The notes under the pieces: model-generated
What the model saw: only the letters and a program-made list of their open reading frames with translations
The model's database searches: none
What the model was told of the DNA's origin: nothing
Shown: piece by piece, positions 1 through 9,598 of the stretch
How the letters are laid out: each line of letters begins with the position of its first letter
Position numbering within the stretch: the stretch's first letter is position 1
Program-made: the position numbers and the translations under genes
Source of the DNA: Gudongella sp049310905
Lineage (GTDB): Bacteria > Bacillota > Clostridia > Tissierellales > Tissierellaceae
Assembly (NCBI RefSeq): GCF_049310905.1
Contig: NZ_JBMEMN010000017.1
Location: 1-62,416, forward strand
Direction: 5' to 3'
Length of the DNA: 62,416 nt

Positions 1-186
1 GGTTTTTTCCTCAAAATTAATCATACCATACGGAGCTCTATTCTCATTTATTTTTCCTACAGTTATTTTACACTAACATTATCTCCTATTGGGAGGAATG
101 TATTAGAATATTATTGCTGTCATTATGGATTCTGTGGCATCAATAATGTATACTAGGTATAGGACTATTGAAATTGGAGGCCACTT

Positions 187-2853
187 ATGGATAAAAGAAA
201 ATTGATGATAATTGATGGAAGCTCACTTGTACACAGAGCTTTTTATGCACTACCTCTTCTGACAACAAAGGGAGGGGAATACACAAATGGAGTTTATGGA
301 TTTCTTACAATGTTTTACAGGATAAGAGAACAGGAGCAACCGGATTATATTTGTGTTGCATTCGATAGAAGAGGTCCAACCCTAAGACACAAGGATTATA
401 GTGAGTATAAGGGAACCAGGGACAAGACACCAAGTGAACTTTCACAGCAATTCCCAATAATCAAGGAAGTACTTCATCACCTTGGAATCAAGACCGTTGA
501 TATGGATGATTATGAAGCTGATGATATTGCAGGAACCTTGGCAAGACTTGGTGAAGAAAGAGGTATGGATGTTCTTTTGGTTACCGGGGATAAGGATTAC
601 CTTCAACTTGCCAGTGACAAGTCAGATGTTCTTATAACAAAAAAAGGTATTTCTGAAATTGAAAGTTATAACAAATCAAGGATAGTTGAAGAGTATGGTA
701 TTGAACCGAAGCAGTTTATAGATGTTAAAGGACTGATGGGAGACAAGTCAGACAATATACCTGGCGTACCTGGTGTAGGCGAGAAGACGGCCCTAAAACT
801 TGTCAAGGAGTTTAAAGATATTGAGGGTGTTTATGAAAACATTGATTCAGTCAGTGGAAAATTAAAGGAAAAGCTTGTGGAAAACAAGCAGATGGCCTTT
901 TTAAGCAAGAAGCTTGGAGAGATAATAGTAAATGTCCCACTTGATTTTTCAATCGAGGACTTGTTTGTTGGCGAGGAAAATGTAGAACGTTTGAAAGAGA
1001 TTTATGAAAATCTTGAATTTAAGAGTTTGCTTGGAAAGCTCGATATGGAAGATATTGAATCAAACAAGGAAATAATGAGCTATGAAATAGCTGTAATCAA
1101 AGACCCGGATGAGATTCACGCATTGGCTGAAGAATCAAGGGAAAAGGGCAAAATATCATTTAAGATACTGACAGAAGAAAACTATTTCAAGGAGAAACCT
1201 GTTTGTATTGGCGTTAAGCCTGAAGGTTCGAAAAGTCGACTTATCTTTTTCAAGGACATTGATAAAGAGGGTATGGAATTATTAAAAGGAATATTTGAAG
1301 ATCAAATAATAGAAAAATCAGGTCTGGATTCAAAATCTGATCTGCTTAAGACAATACAGATGGGCTGGGATTTCAAAGGTCTTCATTTTGATGCATCCAT
1401 CGGTGAATATATAATAAATCCAAGTCAGAGTAATTTATCAGTAAACAAATTATCAGAGGAATACTTTAAGGAATCAGGACCAGATATTGAAGGTGAGCTT
1501 GGAAAAGGAAAAAATAGAAAAAAAGTGAGAGAATTGGAGAGCTCATTTATTGAAACCTACATGTCCTTTGTTTTGGAGACTATTGAAAAGCTTGATTCCA
1601 AAATACTGGAAATAATTCACGAAAGAAACATGGATGAGCTATTCAATGAAATAGAGATGCCTCTGGTTGAGGTACTGGCATATATGGAATATTATGGAGT
1701 CAAAGTCGATAAAGAAGAGCTGGATAAACTCGGCAAGGTTTTTGATTCTGAAATCAAGGAACTATTAAGTGAAATATTTGAGCTTGCAGGAAGAGAATTT
1801 AATGTCAATTCGCCCAAGCAGATAGGGGAGGTTCTTTTCGAGGATCTTGGACTGCCTGTAATAAAGAAAACTAAAACCGGTTATTCAACAAACGCGGAAG
1901 TGTTGGATGAGCTTAGACATGAGCATGATATTGTTGAGAAAATCCTTAGGTACAGACAACTTGTAAAGTTGCAATCTACTTACATTGAAGGATTGCGGGG
2001 GATGATTGATGAAAATACCGGTAGGATTCATACAAGGTTTAATCAGACCGTCACATCAACTGGAAGAATTTCAAGTACAGAACCCAACCTGCAGAACATA
2101 CCCATAAGATCTGAGGAAGGAAGGCTAATAAGAAAAGCATTTATATCACAGGCTCCGGATTTTGTATTTTTGGATGGAGATTATTCGCAGATTGAACTAA
2201 GACTGCTTGCTCATATTTCATCCGATCCAAAGATGATGGATGCATTTATCAATAATGAGGATATTCATACCAAGACAGCTGCAGAAGTATTTGGTTATTC
2301 CAAGGATGAGGTTACATCAGACCTGAGGTACAAGGCAAAGGCAATAAACTTTAGTATAATATATGGAATATCTGATTTCAGCCTTTCTAAAGATATCGGT
2401 ATAAGTAGAAAGGAAGCAAGGAAATACATTGATAATTACTTTGACAACTACAGCAGGGTCAAGTTGTATATGGATGATGCCGTAGCCAAGGGCAAAGAAA
2501 ACGGATATGTCGAGACACTTCTTAATCGTAGAAGATATGTACCTGAACTTGCTTCAAGAAATTACAATATAAGATCCTTTGGAGAAAGGGTAGCCATGAA
2601 CATGCCTATTCAAGGAAGTGCTGCTGACATTATAAAGATGGCTATGGTCAAAGTGTTTAAAAATCTAAGGGGAAACAACTTAAGATCCAGATTGATTTTG
2701 ACAATACACGATGAATTAATAATTGAGGCTCACAAGGATGAAGCGGATTTGGTAAAGAAAATGATGAAGGAAACCATGGAAAATGCTGTTAAACTTAATG
2801 TGCCTTTGAAGGTTGACATACTGGAAGGTGAGAGTTGGTATGAAACAAAGTAA
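187..2853 (+). CDS. polA: DNA polymerase I
   Basis: Family A DNA polymerase of 888 aa, for gap filling and RNA-primer removal. The 5' nuclease domain occupies about residues 1-290 (acidic DDYEADDIAG near 107). A central domain follows to about 480, then the polymerase domain. Visible motifs are motif A DGDYSQIELR (D663, D665), motif B RYKAKAINFSIIYG and motif C IHDELIIE (H841-D842-E843). The central 3'-5' exonuclease-like domain shows no DxE motif where the first exonuclease motif would lie (ISFKILTEE), so proofreading is probably absent, as in many Gram-positive PolA proteins. The ATG follows a TTGGAGG site. The stop overlaps the start of coaE by 14 bases, so the two are co-translated. The 186 bases upstream hold no convincing promoter. 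Confidence 0.97.
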   Translation: MDKRKLMIIDGSSLVHRAFYALPLLTTKGGEYTNGVYGFLTMFYRIREQEQPDYICVAFDRRGPTLRHKDYSEYKGTRDKTPSELSQQFPIIKEVLHHLGIKTVDMDDYEADDIAGTLARLGEERGMDVLLVTGDKDYLQLASDKSDVLITKKGISEIESYNKSRIVEEYGIEPKQFIDVKGLMGDKSDNIPGVPGVGEKTALKLVKEFKDIEGVYENIDSVSGKLKEKLVENKQMAFLSKKLGEIIVNVPLDFSIEDLFVGEENVERLKEIYENLEFKSLLGKLDMEDIESNKEIMSYEIAVIKDPDEIHALAEESREKGKISFKILTEENYFKEKPVCIGVKPEGSKSRLIFFKDIDKEGMELLKGIFEDQIIEKSGLDSKSDLLKTIQMGWDFKGLHFDASIGEYIINPSQSNLSVNKLSEEYFKESGPDIEGELGKGKNRKKVRELESSFIETYMSFVLETIEKLDSKILEIIHERNMDELFNEIEMPLVEVLAYMEYYGVKVDKEELDKLGKVFDSEIKELLSEIFELAGREFNVNSPKQIGEVLFEDLGLPVIKKTKTGYSTNAEVLDELRHEHDIVEKILRYRQLVKLQSTYIEGLRGMIDENTGRIHTRFNQTVTSTGRISSTEPNLQNIPIRSEEGRLIRKAFISQAPDFVFLDGDYSQIELRLLAHISSDPKMMDAFINNEDIHTKTAAEVFGYSKDEVTSDLRYKAKAINFSIIYGISDFSLSKDIGISRKEARKYIDNYFDNYSRVKLYMDDAVAKGKENGYVETLLNRRRYVPELASRNYNIRSFGERVAMNMPIQGSAADIIKMAMVKVFKNLRGNNLRSRLILTIHDELIIEAHKDEADLVKKMMKETMENAVKLNVPLKVDILEGESWYETK

Positions 2854-3457
2854 AACTAGAATAATTGGAATCACTGGAGGAATTGCGACAGGTAAATCTA
2901 CAGTCAGTAATATGATTCTGGAAGAAGGCTTTAAACTTATTGATTCAGATGAGGCAGCAAGGGAAGTCGTTGAAAAGGATAGTGAAGGACTGGAAAGAAT
3001 AGTTCGGGAATTTGGCAATGACATTATTGATAAGGACGGTACACTTGACAGAGAAAAGCTGGGTAATATAATATTCAATGACGAGGGTAAGAGAAATATT
3101 CTAAATAATATACTTCACCCTCTTATAAGGAAATCCATAATTGAAAAAATTGAGAAAGCTCGTGATTCTGAAAATGTAATTTTTGTTGATGTACCCTTGT
3201 TGTTTGAATCCAAGGATGAAATTGAAGAATCGGGACTTTTTTTCGATGAAATATGGTTGGTTTATTGTGACAAGGAAACTCAGATGAGGAGATTGATGGA
3301 GAGGGATGATTATAATCCTGAGCAGGCCATCTCCAGAATAGATGCTCAATTTGACATCGAAGAAAAGAAAAGACTGGCAGATAGGATTATTGACAACTCA
3401 GGAAGTATAGAACATTCGAGAGAGCAGGTTCTAGATTTTCTAGATGAATATAGATAG
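2840..3457 (+). CDS. coaE: Dephospho-CoA kinase
   Basis: Final step of coenzyme A synthesis: ATP-dependent phosphorylation of the 3'-hydroxyl of dephospho-CoA. The 205-aa protein has a P-loop GGIATGKST (residues 13-21), the conserved DSD shortly after it (IDSDEAAREV), and the family's HP...R segment (ILHPLIRKSI). Length matches the family. The ATG at 2840 is chosen over an upstream in-frame ATG at 2813 because GGAAGGTGAG lies at the right spacing and alignment with CoaE would begin here. It overlaps the polA end. A polA-coaE pairing is common in Firmicutes. Confidence 0.96.
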   Translation: MKQSKTRIIGITGGIATGKSTVSNMILEEGFKLIDSDEAAREVVEKDSEGLERIVREFGNDIIDKDGTLDREKLGNIIFNDEGKRNILNNILHPLIRKSIIEKIEKARDSENVIFVDVPLLFESKDEIEESGLFFDEIWLVYCDKETQMRRLMERDDYNPEQAISRIDAQFDIEEKKRLADRIIDNSGSIEHSREQVLDFLDEYR

Positions 3458-3466
3458 TGGTGAATT

Positions 3467-4090
3467 ATGAAAAAAATATTTTCAGTTATATTAATGACAG
3501 CGCTGATATTGATTCTAACAATATCAGCAGTGGCAATGGCATATCCTTTCGTGTACAAGGATTCTGTCATGCAGTATTCGGAAGATTATAATCTTGACCC
3601 TATGCTTGTGATGGGTGTTATCAAGGCAGAAAGCAACTTTGATAAGGATGCGAGATCTTCTAAGGATGCAAGAGGATTAATGCAGATAGGTGAATCTACG
3701 GGTAAATGGGCAGCAGAAGTATTTGGGTTTGAGAATTATTCAGGCGATATGCTTTATGACCCTGATTTTAACATCAAGGTGGGAACATGGTATATTAGAC
3801 AATTGCTGGATCAGTATGGGAGTGAAGAAGTAGCCTTAGCTGCCTATAATGCGGGAAGTGGTAATGTTTCTCATTGGCTTCTCAGTAATGATCACAGCAA
3901 CGATGGAGTGACCCTTCATACAATTCCCTTCCCTGAAACTCGTGAATATGTCAGTCGTGTAGAAAAGAATAAAAAAGCATATGAATTTGTATATGGGAAT
4001 ACTTTTTACAGTTCCAACGATACTATGTTTGACAAGATATTACTGGATATAAGAAAGTCTATCACAAATATAATCAAAGGATTAAGGTAG
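3467..4090 (+). CDS. Membrane-anchored lytic transglycosylase (SLT family)
   Basis: A 207-aa protein that probably cleaves peptidoglycan glycan strands outside the membrane. Residues 4-26 form one hydrophobic signal or anchor segment. The rest is a Slt70-type catalytic domain: VIKAESNF with catalytic Glu55, then GLMQI and AAYNAGSGNV, the standard goose-lysozyme-like signatures. It lies 9 bases after coaE and 6 bases before the next gene, so it belongs to the polA operon. The same kind of gene follows coaE in several Clostridia. The substrate is inferred from the family. Confidence 0.9.
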   Translation: MKKIFSVILMTALILILTISAVAMAYPFVYKDSVMQYSEDYNLDPMLVMGVIKAESNFDKDARSSKDARGLMQIGESTGKWAAEVFGFENYSGDMLYDPDFNIKVGTWYIRQLLDQYGSEEVALAAYNAGSGNVSHWLLSNDHSNDGVTLHTIPFPETREYVSRVEKNKKAYEFVYGNTFYSSNDTMFDKILLDIRKSITNIIKGLR

Positions 4091-4096
4091 AAAAAA

Positions 4097-5743
4097 ATGA
4101 AGAAAGCAATGATCTTATTTACTATAGCAATAGTTTTATTTTCAATATCGGGTTGTTCATCTGAGCAGGATTCTATTGATATCGGAGAAATTGAAGAAGG
4201 CGTAGATTATTTTATCTTCGATAATGCTGGTATCAGCTTGCCCCTGACGAGTTTTAAGACTCTTAATCCTTTGTATATGGACAATCTGAGCTATTATCAT
4301 TTAAGCAAGTTGATTTTTGAGGGTCTGTTTGAGTATGATCAGAACCTTCAACCTATTCCAAGACTCGCCAGTACATATACCATCAGCGAAGATGGAAAGA
4401 CGGTGGAGGTATCTCTTAGACAAGATATATATTGGCACAATGGGGAAAAACTTCATGCAGATGATGTTGTCTTTACAATAGGAATAATGAAACAGGCTGG
4501 AGCAGATAGTTTTTATGGGAAAATTGTTAGAAATGGATCACTAACTGAAGATTTAAGCATCATCTCAGCCAGGGCATTGTCAGAGTCAAGAGTTGAAATC
4601 AGCTTCAAAGAGGCAACTGGTAATGTACTCGACATACTTACCTTTCCAATAATACCGGAGGCAAAAGGTGCTGACGCCTTGGTTATGGAGAATTACATCC
4701 CAATTGGGACAGGTCCTTATAAATTTGCAGAGCATATAAAATTCAAGGAAGTTCATTTGGAGTCAAATGAACAGTACAGAGATGGAGAACCACAAATTTC
4801 ATACATAGTTGGGAAAATATATGACGATAGGGAATTAATACTTACGGCTTTTGAAACTGGAAAACTGCACATGGCACCAACTATAGGTGTGGATTGGGAC
4901 AAATACGAGCACAATGAAAGAATTTCCATTTATGAATATGTTTCAGGTGACCATGAAATTCTCGCATTCAATCATATGACTGGATTATTTTCAATGGAAG
5001 GAGCAGATTCACTAAAGAAAGCCATTTTTTACGGTATAGACAGGCAATCCATAATAGATAAAGTGTATTTGCAGCATGGAACACAGGTGGACACACCTTT
5101 ACACCCATCATCTTACCTTGCTTCCTTAAGTTCTGATAGATATGGATTCAATGTCGATAATGCAAGAGATTTGCTCGAATCCGCCGGGTTTGTCGATAGT
5201 GATAATGATGGGATACTTGAAGATTCTGAAGGCAATCCAATTGTATTGAGGATGCTCGTAAATCATTCATCTGATCTAAAAATGAAGACAGCTGAGATGC
5301 TAAAAACAAGTCTGAAAGAAATTGGATTATCGCTGCAGATTATACATCCATCAGGTGAAAGTTCAGAAGGGTTAGCTGAGGACATGACAAGGATTATTTT
5401 AGAAGGGGATTATGATATTTCTCTGCTTCATTGGGAGCAATCCACTATCCCCGCATTTAGGACATTCCTGGGTATGAACAGCATTTATAATTTTGCTCAT
5501 TATTCTGATGAGAATCTAGAAGAGATTTTAAGTAGAATGGAGCTCGTTTGGGATGAAAACTCGAAAATTGAGACATACGAGGAGTTTCAACAATATTATG
5601 TAGAGACAATTCCATATGGTAGCCTTCTTTTTAGAAACAAAGCGCTGCTTGTGGATTCAGGGATATCAGGTGATCTCGAACCAACATACTATAATCTATA
5701 TAATGGATTGGAGAATTGCTATCTGACAATGAGCACAAATTAG
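4097..5743 (+). CDS. ABC transporter substrate-binding lipoprotein (SBP family 5, oligopeptide type)
   Basis: A 548-aa extracellular solute-binding protein. The N-terminus is a lipoprotein signal with lipobox ISGC (Cys20 modified). The body matches SBP_bac_5: an LNPLYMDN-type N-terminal segment, then YDQNLQPIPRLASTY and TVEVSLRQDIYWHNGE, the usual OppA/DppA-like signature for dipeptide, oligopeptide or nickel binding. No permease or ATPase gene is nearby, so it is an orphan that must share transporter subunits encoded elsewhere or act as a sensor. It is last in the polA-coaE-slt run. The ligand cannot be told from sequence. Confidence 0.88.
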   Translation: MKKAMILFTIAIVLFSISGCSSEQDSIDIGEIEEGVDYFIFDNAGISLPLTSFKTLNPLYMDNLSYYHLSKLIFEGLFEYDQNLQPIPRLASTYTISEDGKTVEVSLRQDIYWHNGEKLHADDVVFTIGIMKQAGADSFYGKIVRNGSLTEDLSIISARALSESRVEISFKEATGNVLDILTFPIIPEAKGADALVMENYIPIGTGPYKFAEHIKFKEVHLESNEQYRDGEPQISYIVGKIYDDRELILTAFETGKLHMAPTIGVDWDKYEHNERISIYEYVSGDHEILAFNHMTGLFSMEGADSLKKAIFYGIDRQSIIDKVYLQHGTQVDTPLHPSSYLASLSSDRYGFNVDNARDLLESAGFVDSDNDGILEDSEGNPIVLRMLVNHSSDLKMKTAEMLKTSLKEIGLSLQIIHPSGESSEGLAEDMTRIILEGDYDISLLHWEQSTIPAFRTFLGMNSIYNFAHYSDENLEEILSRMELVWDENSKIETYEEFQQYYVETIPYGSLLFRNKALLVDSGISGDLEPTYYNLYNGLENCYLTMSTN

Positions 5744-5745
5744 GA

Positions 5746-5774
5746 TTGAAATTTGAGGAGAAAGATATTATAAT
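5746..5774 (+). promoter_or_regulatory. Promoter of tRNA-Leu
   Basis: TTGAAA (5746-5751), a 17-base spacer, then TATAAT (5769-5774), giving a transcript start about 50 bases before the tRNA. This is a near-consensus sigma-A promoter placed directly after the lipoprotein gene. Confidence 0.7.
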
Positions 5775-5830
5775 GGATTAGTAACATTTCCAAGTAAACG
5801 GTCACCCGACTGTTTTATCCATTGTATTGT

Positions 5831-5917
5831 GCGAGTGTGCTGGAATCGGCAGACAGGCATGTTTGAGGGGCATGTGCCACACTTGGCGTATGGGTTCAAG
5901 TCCCATCACTCGCACCA
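5831..5917 (+). tRNA. tRNA-Leu (anticodon GAG)
   Basis: An 87-base class II tRNA with encoded CCA. The acceptor GCGAGUG pairs with CACUCGC. The anticodon stem is CAUGU/GCAUG with loop UUGAGGG, so the anticodon is GAG, which reads CUC and CUU. A long variable arm follows, then the T-arm with GGUUCAAGUCC. Discriminator base A is the leucine identity base. Confidence 0.95.
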
Positions 5918-5967
5918 AACCATTTTTCCAATCTCCCAAAGACTGCATATATATATACCCAGATTTA

Positions 5968-5996
5968 TATACATTAATAATATTTAATGTTATAAT
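5968..5996 (+). promoter_or_regulatory. Promoter of the rnf operon
   Basis: TATACA (5968-5973), a 17-base spacer and TATAAT (5991-5996), with TG one base before the -10, so it is an extended -10 promoter. It leaves a leader of roughly 70 bases before rnfC. Apart from the tRNA and these two promoters, I see nothing else in the 331-base gap 5744-6074. Confidence 0.7.
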
Positions 5997-6074
5997 ATAC
6001 CCATAAGTGCAATTTTTAGGTAAAAATTTATCGAGAATTGCTAAAATTATATCAAGTAAAGAGGTGGAATAAAA

Positions 6075-7400
6075 ATGAACCAAGGTAAGTTGACTTTCAA
6101 AGGAGGCGTACATGTTCCTGAATTTAAGGAACTGGCAGAAAGCAAGCCGATAGAAGTTGCTGAAATCCCTCAATTTGCTTACATACCAATGCATCAACAT
6201 ATCGGTGCACCTTGCGAACCGGTTGTTAACGTTGGCGACAGAGTTACAATAGGACAAAAAATAGGGGAAACAGGAGCTTTTGTATCAGGTACCGTTCATG
6301 CCAGCATTGCTGGAACGGTAAAGGAAATCAAAATGATGTATACACCAACCGGTGCCAAATCAAAGTGTGTTGTAATCGAAAATGATGGCACTGATGAGAT
6401 GCACGAGTCTGCTAAAGGAAGAAACCTGGATGAATTATCCCCACAAGATATTATTGGTCTTGTAAAAGATAATGGAATTACGGGAATGGGTGGTGCAAGC
6501 TTCCCGGCTCATGTTAAATTTTCTATTCCGGATGGCAAGAAAATTGACACTGTAATACTTAATGGTGCAGAATGTGAACCGTATTTGACTAGTGATCACA
6601 GAGTGATGTTGGAAAATGCTGAATCCATTGTATTTGGCCTTAAAGCAATAAAGAAAGCATTGGGCGTAGAAAAAGCTTACATAGGAATTGAAAATAATAA
6701 GATGGATGCAGTAGAGGCTATCAACAAAGCCATCAAGCCGGAAGACGGCATTGAGGTTGCTGTATTGAAGACAAAGTACCCACAAGGAGCAGAAAAGAGT
6801 ATAATCTATGCAATAACTGGTCGAAGTGTAGGTACAGGAGCACTTCCACTTGAAGTTGGAGTTGTAGTTTCCAATGTAGCCACTGCCAAAGCTATTGCTG
6901 ATGCAATCCAGCATGGGAAACCGTTATATGAGAGAGTTGTAACTGTAACAGGAAGAGGAATAGTTGAACCTAAAAACCTTTTAGTGAGAATCGGTACTCC
7001 TTTTTCAGAATTAATTAGACAAAGTGGTGGATTCAATGGGAAGCCTGGAAAAGTCATTTCAGGAGGACCAATGATGGGTATTGCTCAGTTTACACTTGAT
7101 GTCCCCGTTATAAAAGGTTCTGGCGGAATACTTGTACTTCCAGAAGAGGATGTCAGGGAAGAAGAGGTATTACCTTGTATTAAGTGTGGGAAATGCATAG
7201 ATGTATGTCCATCAGGATTACAGCCTCTGTTTATAAGTGCTTATGCATTAAAGAACGATGTAGAAAGAGCTGATAGCTATTCTGCAATGGCTTGTGTAGA
7301 GTGTGGAGCATGTTCATTTATTTGTCCTGCAAAGAGACCACTTTCTGAGTCGATCAGAAATATAAAAAAAGAAATCATTGCAAAACGAAAAAAATCATAG
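6075..7400 (+). CDS. rnfC: Ion-translocating ferredoxin:NAD+ oxidoreductase subunit C
   Basis: The peripheral NADH/FMN-binding subunit of the Rnf complex, 441 aa. N-terminal region with the GGVHVP signature, a central flavin/NADH domain (GMGGASFPAHVK, NGAECEPYLTSDHR, NuoF-like), then two [4Fe-4S] motifs, CIKCGKCIDVCP and CVECGACSFICP, at the C-terminus. The ATG follows AAAGAGGTGG. First gene of rnfCDGEAB. The shorter form without the long C-terminal repeat of proteobacterial RnfC is normal for Clostridia. The complex oxidises reduced ferredoxin, reduces NAD+, and pumps Na+ or H+. Confidence 0.96.
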   Translation: MNQGKLTFKGGVHVPEFKELAESKPIEVAEIPQFAYIPMHQHIGAPCEPVVNVGDRVTIGQKIGETGAFVSGTVHASIAGTVKEIKMMYTPTGAKSKCVVIENDGTDEMHESAKGRNLDELSPQDIIGLVKDNGITGMGGASFPAHVKFSIPDGKKIDTVILNGAECEPYLTSDHRVMLENAESIVFGLKAIKKALGVEKAYIGIENNKMDAVEAINKAIKPEDGIEVAVLKTKYPQGAEKSIIYAITGRSVGTGALPLEVGVVVSNVATAKAIADAIQHGKPLYERVVTVTGRGIVEPKNLLVRIGTPFSELIRQSGGFNGKPGKVISGGPMMGIAQFTLDVPVIKGSGGILVLPEEDVREEEVLPCIKCGKCIDVCPSGLQPLFISAYALKNDVERADSYSAMACVECGACSFICPAKRPLSESIRNIKKEIIAKRKKS

Positions 7401-7416
7401 GTTAGGAGGAAGTCGA

Positions 7417-8385
7417 ATGGATGGAAAAGTAATTGATTCGAAGAACAATGACACTGTCGTTCTGGATGATATGCTGATTGTATCCCTGTCACCGCATATC
7501 AGGTCTGATGAATCGGTGAAAAGAACCATGCTGGATGTAATAATTGCATTGGTTCCGGCAATGATCGGTAGTGTATATTTCTTTGGATTTGATGCTATAA
7601 GATTGCTGCTTGTAACTGTTATTGCAGCTTTAATATTTGAATATGGAATTCAAAAATTATTTAGAAAACCTGTTAGAATAATGGATATGAGTGCTATTGT
7701 CACCGGGATTTTACTGGCTTTGAATCTACCAGCGGGAGCTCCATGGTGGGTAGCTGTATTTGGAGCAGCTTTTGCAATCATAATCGTAAAGGAATTTTTT
7801 GGCGGAATAGGGCAGAACTTTATGAACCCGGCTCTTGGTGCAAGGGCAGCATTGGTTGCATCTTGGCCTGGAATAATGTCCTCATATGTAAATCCTGATG
7901 GAATAAGTGCAGCAACTCCACTAGGGATACTAAAATCAGGAGAAGGCAATTTACCTGCAATTCAAAGTATGATCTTCGGAGACATCGGTGGAGTAATCGG
8001 TGAAACATCAGCGATTTTGCTATTGATTGGTGGAGTATACTTGATTATCAGAAACGTTATTGACTGGAAAATCCCAGTGCTTTACATAGCTACCACAACT
8101 GTTGTATTGATGCTGCTTGGTGTTGACTCAAGTAACCTGATATTCCATGTATTTGGTGGAGGACTCATATTGGGAGCATTCTTCATGGCAACCGATTATG
8201 CTTCATCCCCTGTAACTCCCAAGGGAAAAATTATTTTTGCAATAGGTTGCGGTCTGCTGACAGCTCTGATAAGAGTTAAAGGTGGATTGCCTGAAGGCGT
8301 CAGCTATGCAATACTTATCATGAATGTGGCCACTCCATTAATCGAGAAGTTCACAAGACCTAAAGTTTTTGGGGAGGTAAAATAA
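7417..8385 (+). CDS. rnfD: Rnf complex subunit D (membrane, covalent FMN)
   Basis: A 322-aa multi-pass membrane protein of the NqrB/RnfD family. DGISAATPLG near residues 165-175 holds the threonine expected to carry covalently bound FMN. Several hydrophobic helices and NPALGARAA match the family. I start at ATG 7417, behind TTAGGAGGA, because the in-frame extension to 7378 runs into the rnfC coding end and has no ribosome site. The gene ends immediately before the rnfG start, so translation is coupled. Confidence 0.95.
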   Translation: MDGKVIDSKNNDTVVLDDMLIVSLSPHIRSDESVKRTMLDVIIALVPAMIGSVYFFGFDAIRLLLVTVIAALIFEYGIQKLFRKPVRIMDMSAIVTGILLALNLPAGAPWWVAVFGAAFAIIIVKEFFGGIGQNFMNPALGARAALVASWPGIMSSYVNPDGISAATPLGILKSGEGNLPAIQSMIFGDIGGVIGETSAILLLIGGVYLIIRNVIDWKIPVLYIATTTVVLMLLGVDSSNLIFHVFGGGLILGAFFMATDYASSPVTPKGKIIFAIGCGLLTALIRVKGGLPEGVSYAILIMNVATPLIEKFTRPKVFGEVK

Positions 8386-8964
8386 ATGAAAGATACTATT
8401 AAACTTGGATTAGTTTTATTATTGGTAACTTCAATAGCAGGAGGGATCCTTGCAGGAGTAAACTCCATAACGGGACCTGTAATCGCAGAAAGAGAAAAAA
8501 TGGAAAGTCTAAGTGCCATACTGGAATTATTTCCTGATGCAGATGACTCTGTTGAGTATGATGAAGCTCAGGTTGCAGAAATTGCCTCAACTTATCCTTC
8601 TATCAGAGAAGTAACTGAAGTTCTGAGCGAGGGTGAGACTATTGGATATGCAATGTCAACCGTTACTGGTGGATATGCTGGCGACATCACAACTCTTGTT
8701 GGAGTTAATGCAGATGGTACACTTGCTGGTATAAAGGTGCTTGTAATGAGTGAGACTGCAGGACTTGGATCAAAAATAGTGGATGATCCGGGTTTTGCTG
8801 AATCCTTCGAAGGTAAAGGAGCAGGTGGAAATGTTACTGCTTCAGGAGAAGGAGCAGGAGATGACGAGGTTATGATGTTATCAGGTGCAACAGTCTCAAC
8901 CAATGCTGTAGTAAAAGGTGTTAACGAAGCTTTGGATGCTTTCGCTAACAACCTTTCCAACTAG
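8386..8964 (+). CDS. rnfG: Rnf complex subunit G (covalent FMN)
   Basis: A 192-aa subunit with one N-terminal membrane helix (about residues 5-27) and an extracytoplasmic FMN-binding domain. The flavinylation motif SGATVSTNAV near residue 165 provides the threonine that ApbE-type transferases modify. GLGSKI upstream of it is also typical. The start codon directly abuts the rnfD stop and is served by GGGGAGG inside rnfD. No apbE gene is in the window, so the flavin transferase must lie elsewhere. Confidence 0.95.
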   Translation: MKDTIKLGLVLLLVTSIAGGILAGVNSITGPVIAEREKMESLSAILELFPDADDSVEYDEAQVAEIASTYPSIREVTEVLSEGETIGYAMSTVTGGYAGDITTLVGVNADGTLAGIKVLVMSETAGLGSKIVDDPGFAESFEGKGAGGNVTASGEGAGDDEVMMLSGATVSTNAVVKGVNEALDAFANNLSN

Positions 8965-8981
8965 AAAGGGAGGTGTAGTCA

Positions 8982-9581
8982 TTGAAAATCTCTACAATAT
9001 TTAAACATGGAATTATCAAGGAGAATCCTGTTCTAGTACAGATGCTTGGTATGTGTTCAGTTCTGGCAATAACAAATACAGTTGAAAACAGTATCGGTAT
9101 GTCAGCTGCTGTAATTGCAGTATTGATGCTTTCAAATATTGTTATTTCAATTATAAGAAAACTAATACCATCTAAAATAAGGATTCCAATTTTCATAGTA
9201 GTAATCGCAACATTCGTAACTATGGTTCAGATGTTTATGAATGCTTATGCACAGTCACTGTATCAATCACTGGGAATATTTATTCCGTTGATTGTAGTTA
9301 ACTGTTTGATCCTTGCTAGAGCAGAATCATTCGCATCAAAAAATGGCGTGTTCATATCAGCCGTTGATGGTCTTGCAATGGGATTGGGATACTCAGTTGC
9401 AGTAATAGCGCTAGGGACAGTAAGAGAAATTCTTGGTTCAGGATCATTTCTTGGAATGAATCTGTTTGGAGAAAGTTTCCAGGCGGCGGCTGTATTTGTT
9501 AGTCCTGCGGGAGCGTTTATTCTTCTGGGTATAATAATTGGAATATTCAACGTTACAATAAAAAACAAGGCAATTAACTAA
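8982..9581 (+). CDS. rnfE: Rnf complex subunit E
   Basis: A 199-aa integral membrane subunit with about six helices, homologous to RnfA and NqrD. KENPVLVQMLGMC and the LARAESFASKN segment between helices are the expected signatures. RnfA and RnfE face in opposite directions and together form the core that holds a buried Fe-S cluster and the ion path. The start codon is TTG, positioned by AAAGGGAGGTG; no ATG in frame lies nearby. Confidence 0.94.
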   Translation: MKISTIFKHGIIKENPVLVQMLGMCSVLAITNTVENSIGMSAAVIAVLMLSNIVISIIRKLIPSKIRIPIFIVVIATFVTMVQMFMNAYAQSLYQSLGIFIPLIVVNCLILARAESFASKNGVFISAVDGLAMGLGYSVAVIALGTVREILGSGSFLGMNLFGESFQAAAVFVSPAGAFILLGIIIGIFNVTIKNKAIN

Positions 9582-9598
9582 GAGAAGGGGGTATCAAG

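Noticed and set aside
5802..6257. Minus-strand open frame across tRNA-Leu and the rnfC start
   Set aside because: It overlaps a clear tRNA, a promoter and a well-supported gene, has no recognisable domain, and is an opposite-strand shadow.
7378..7416. N-terminal extension of rnfD
   Set aside because: It overlaps the rnfC coding end and lacks a ribosome site, while ATG 7417 has a consensus site at proper spacing.
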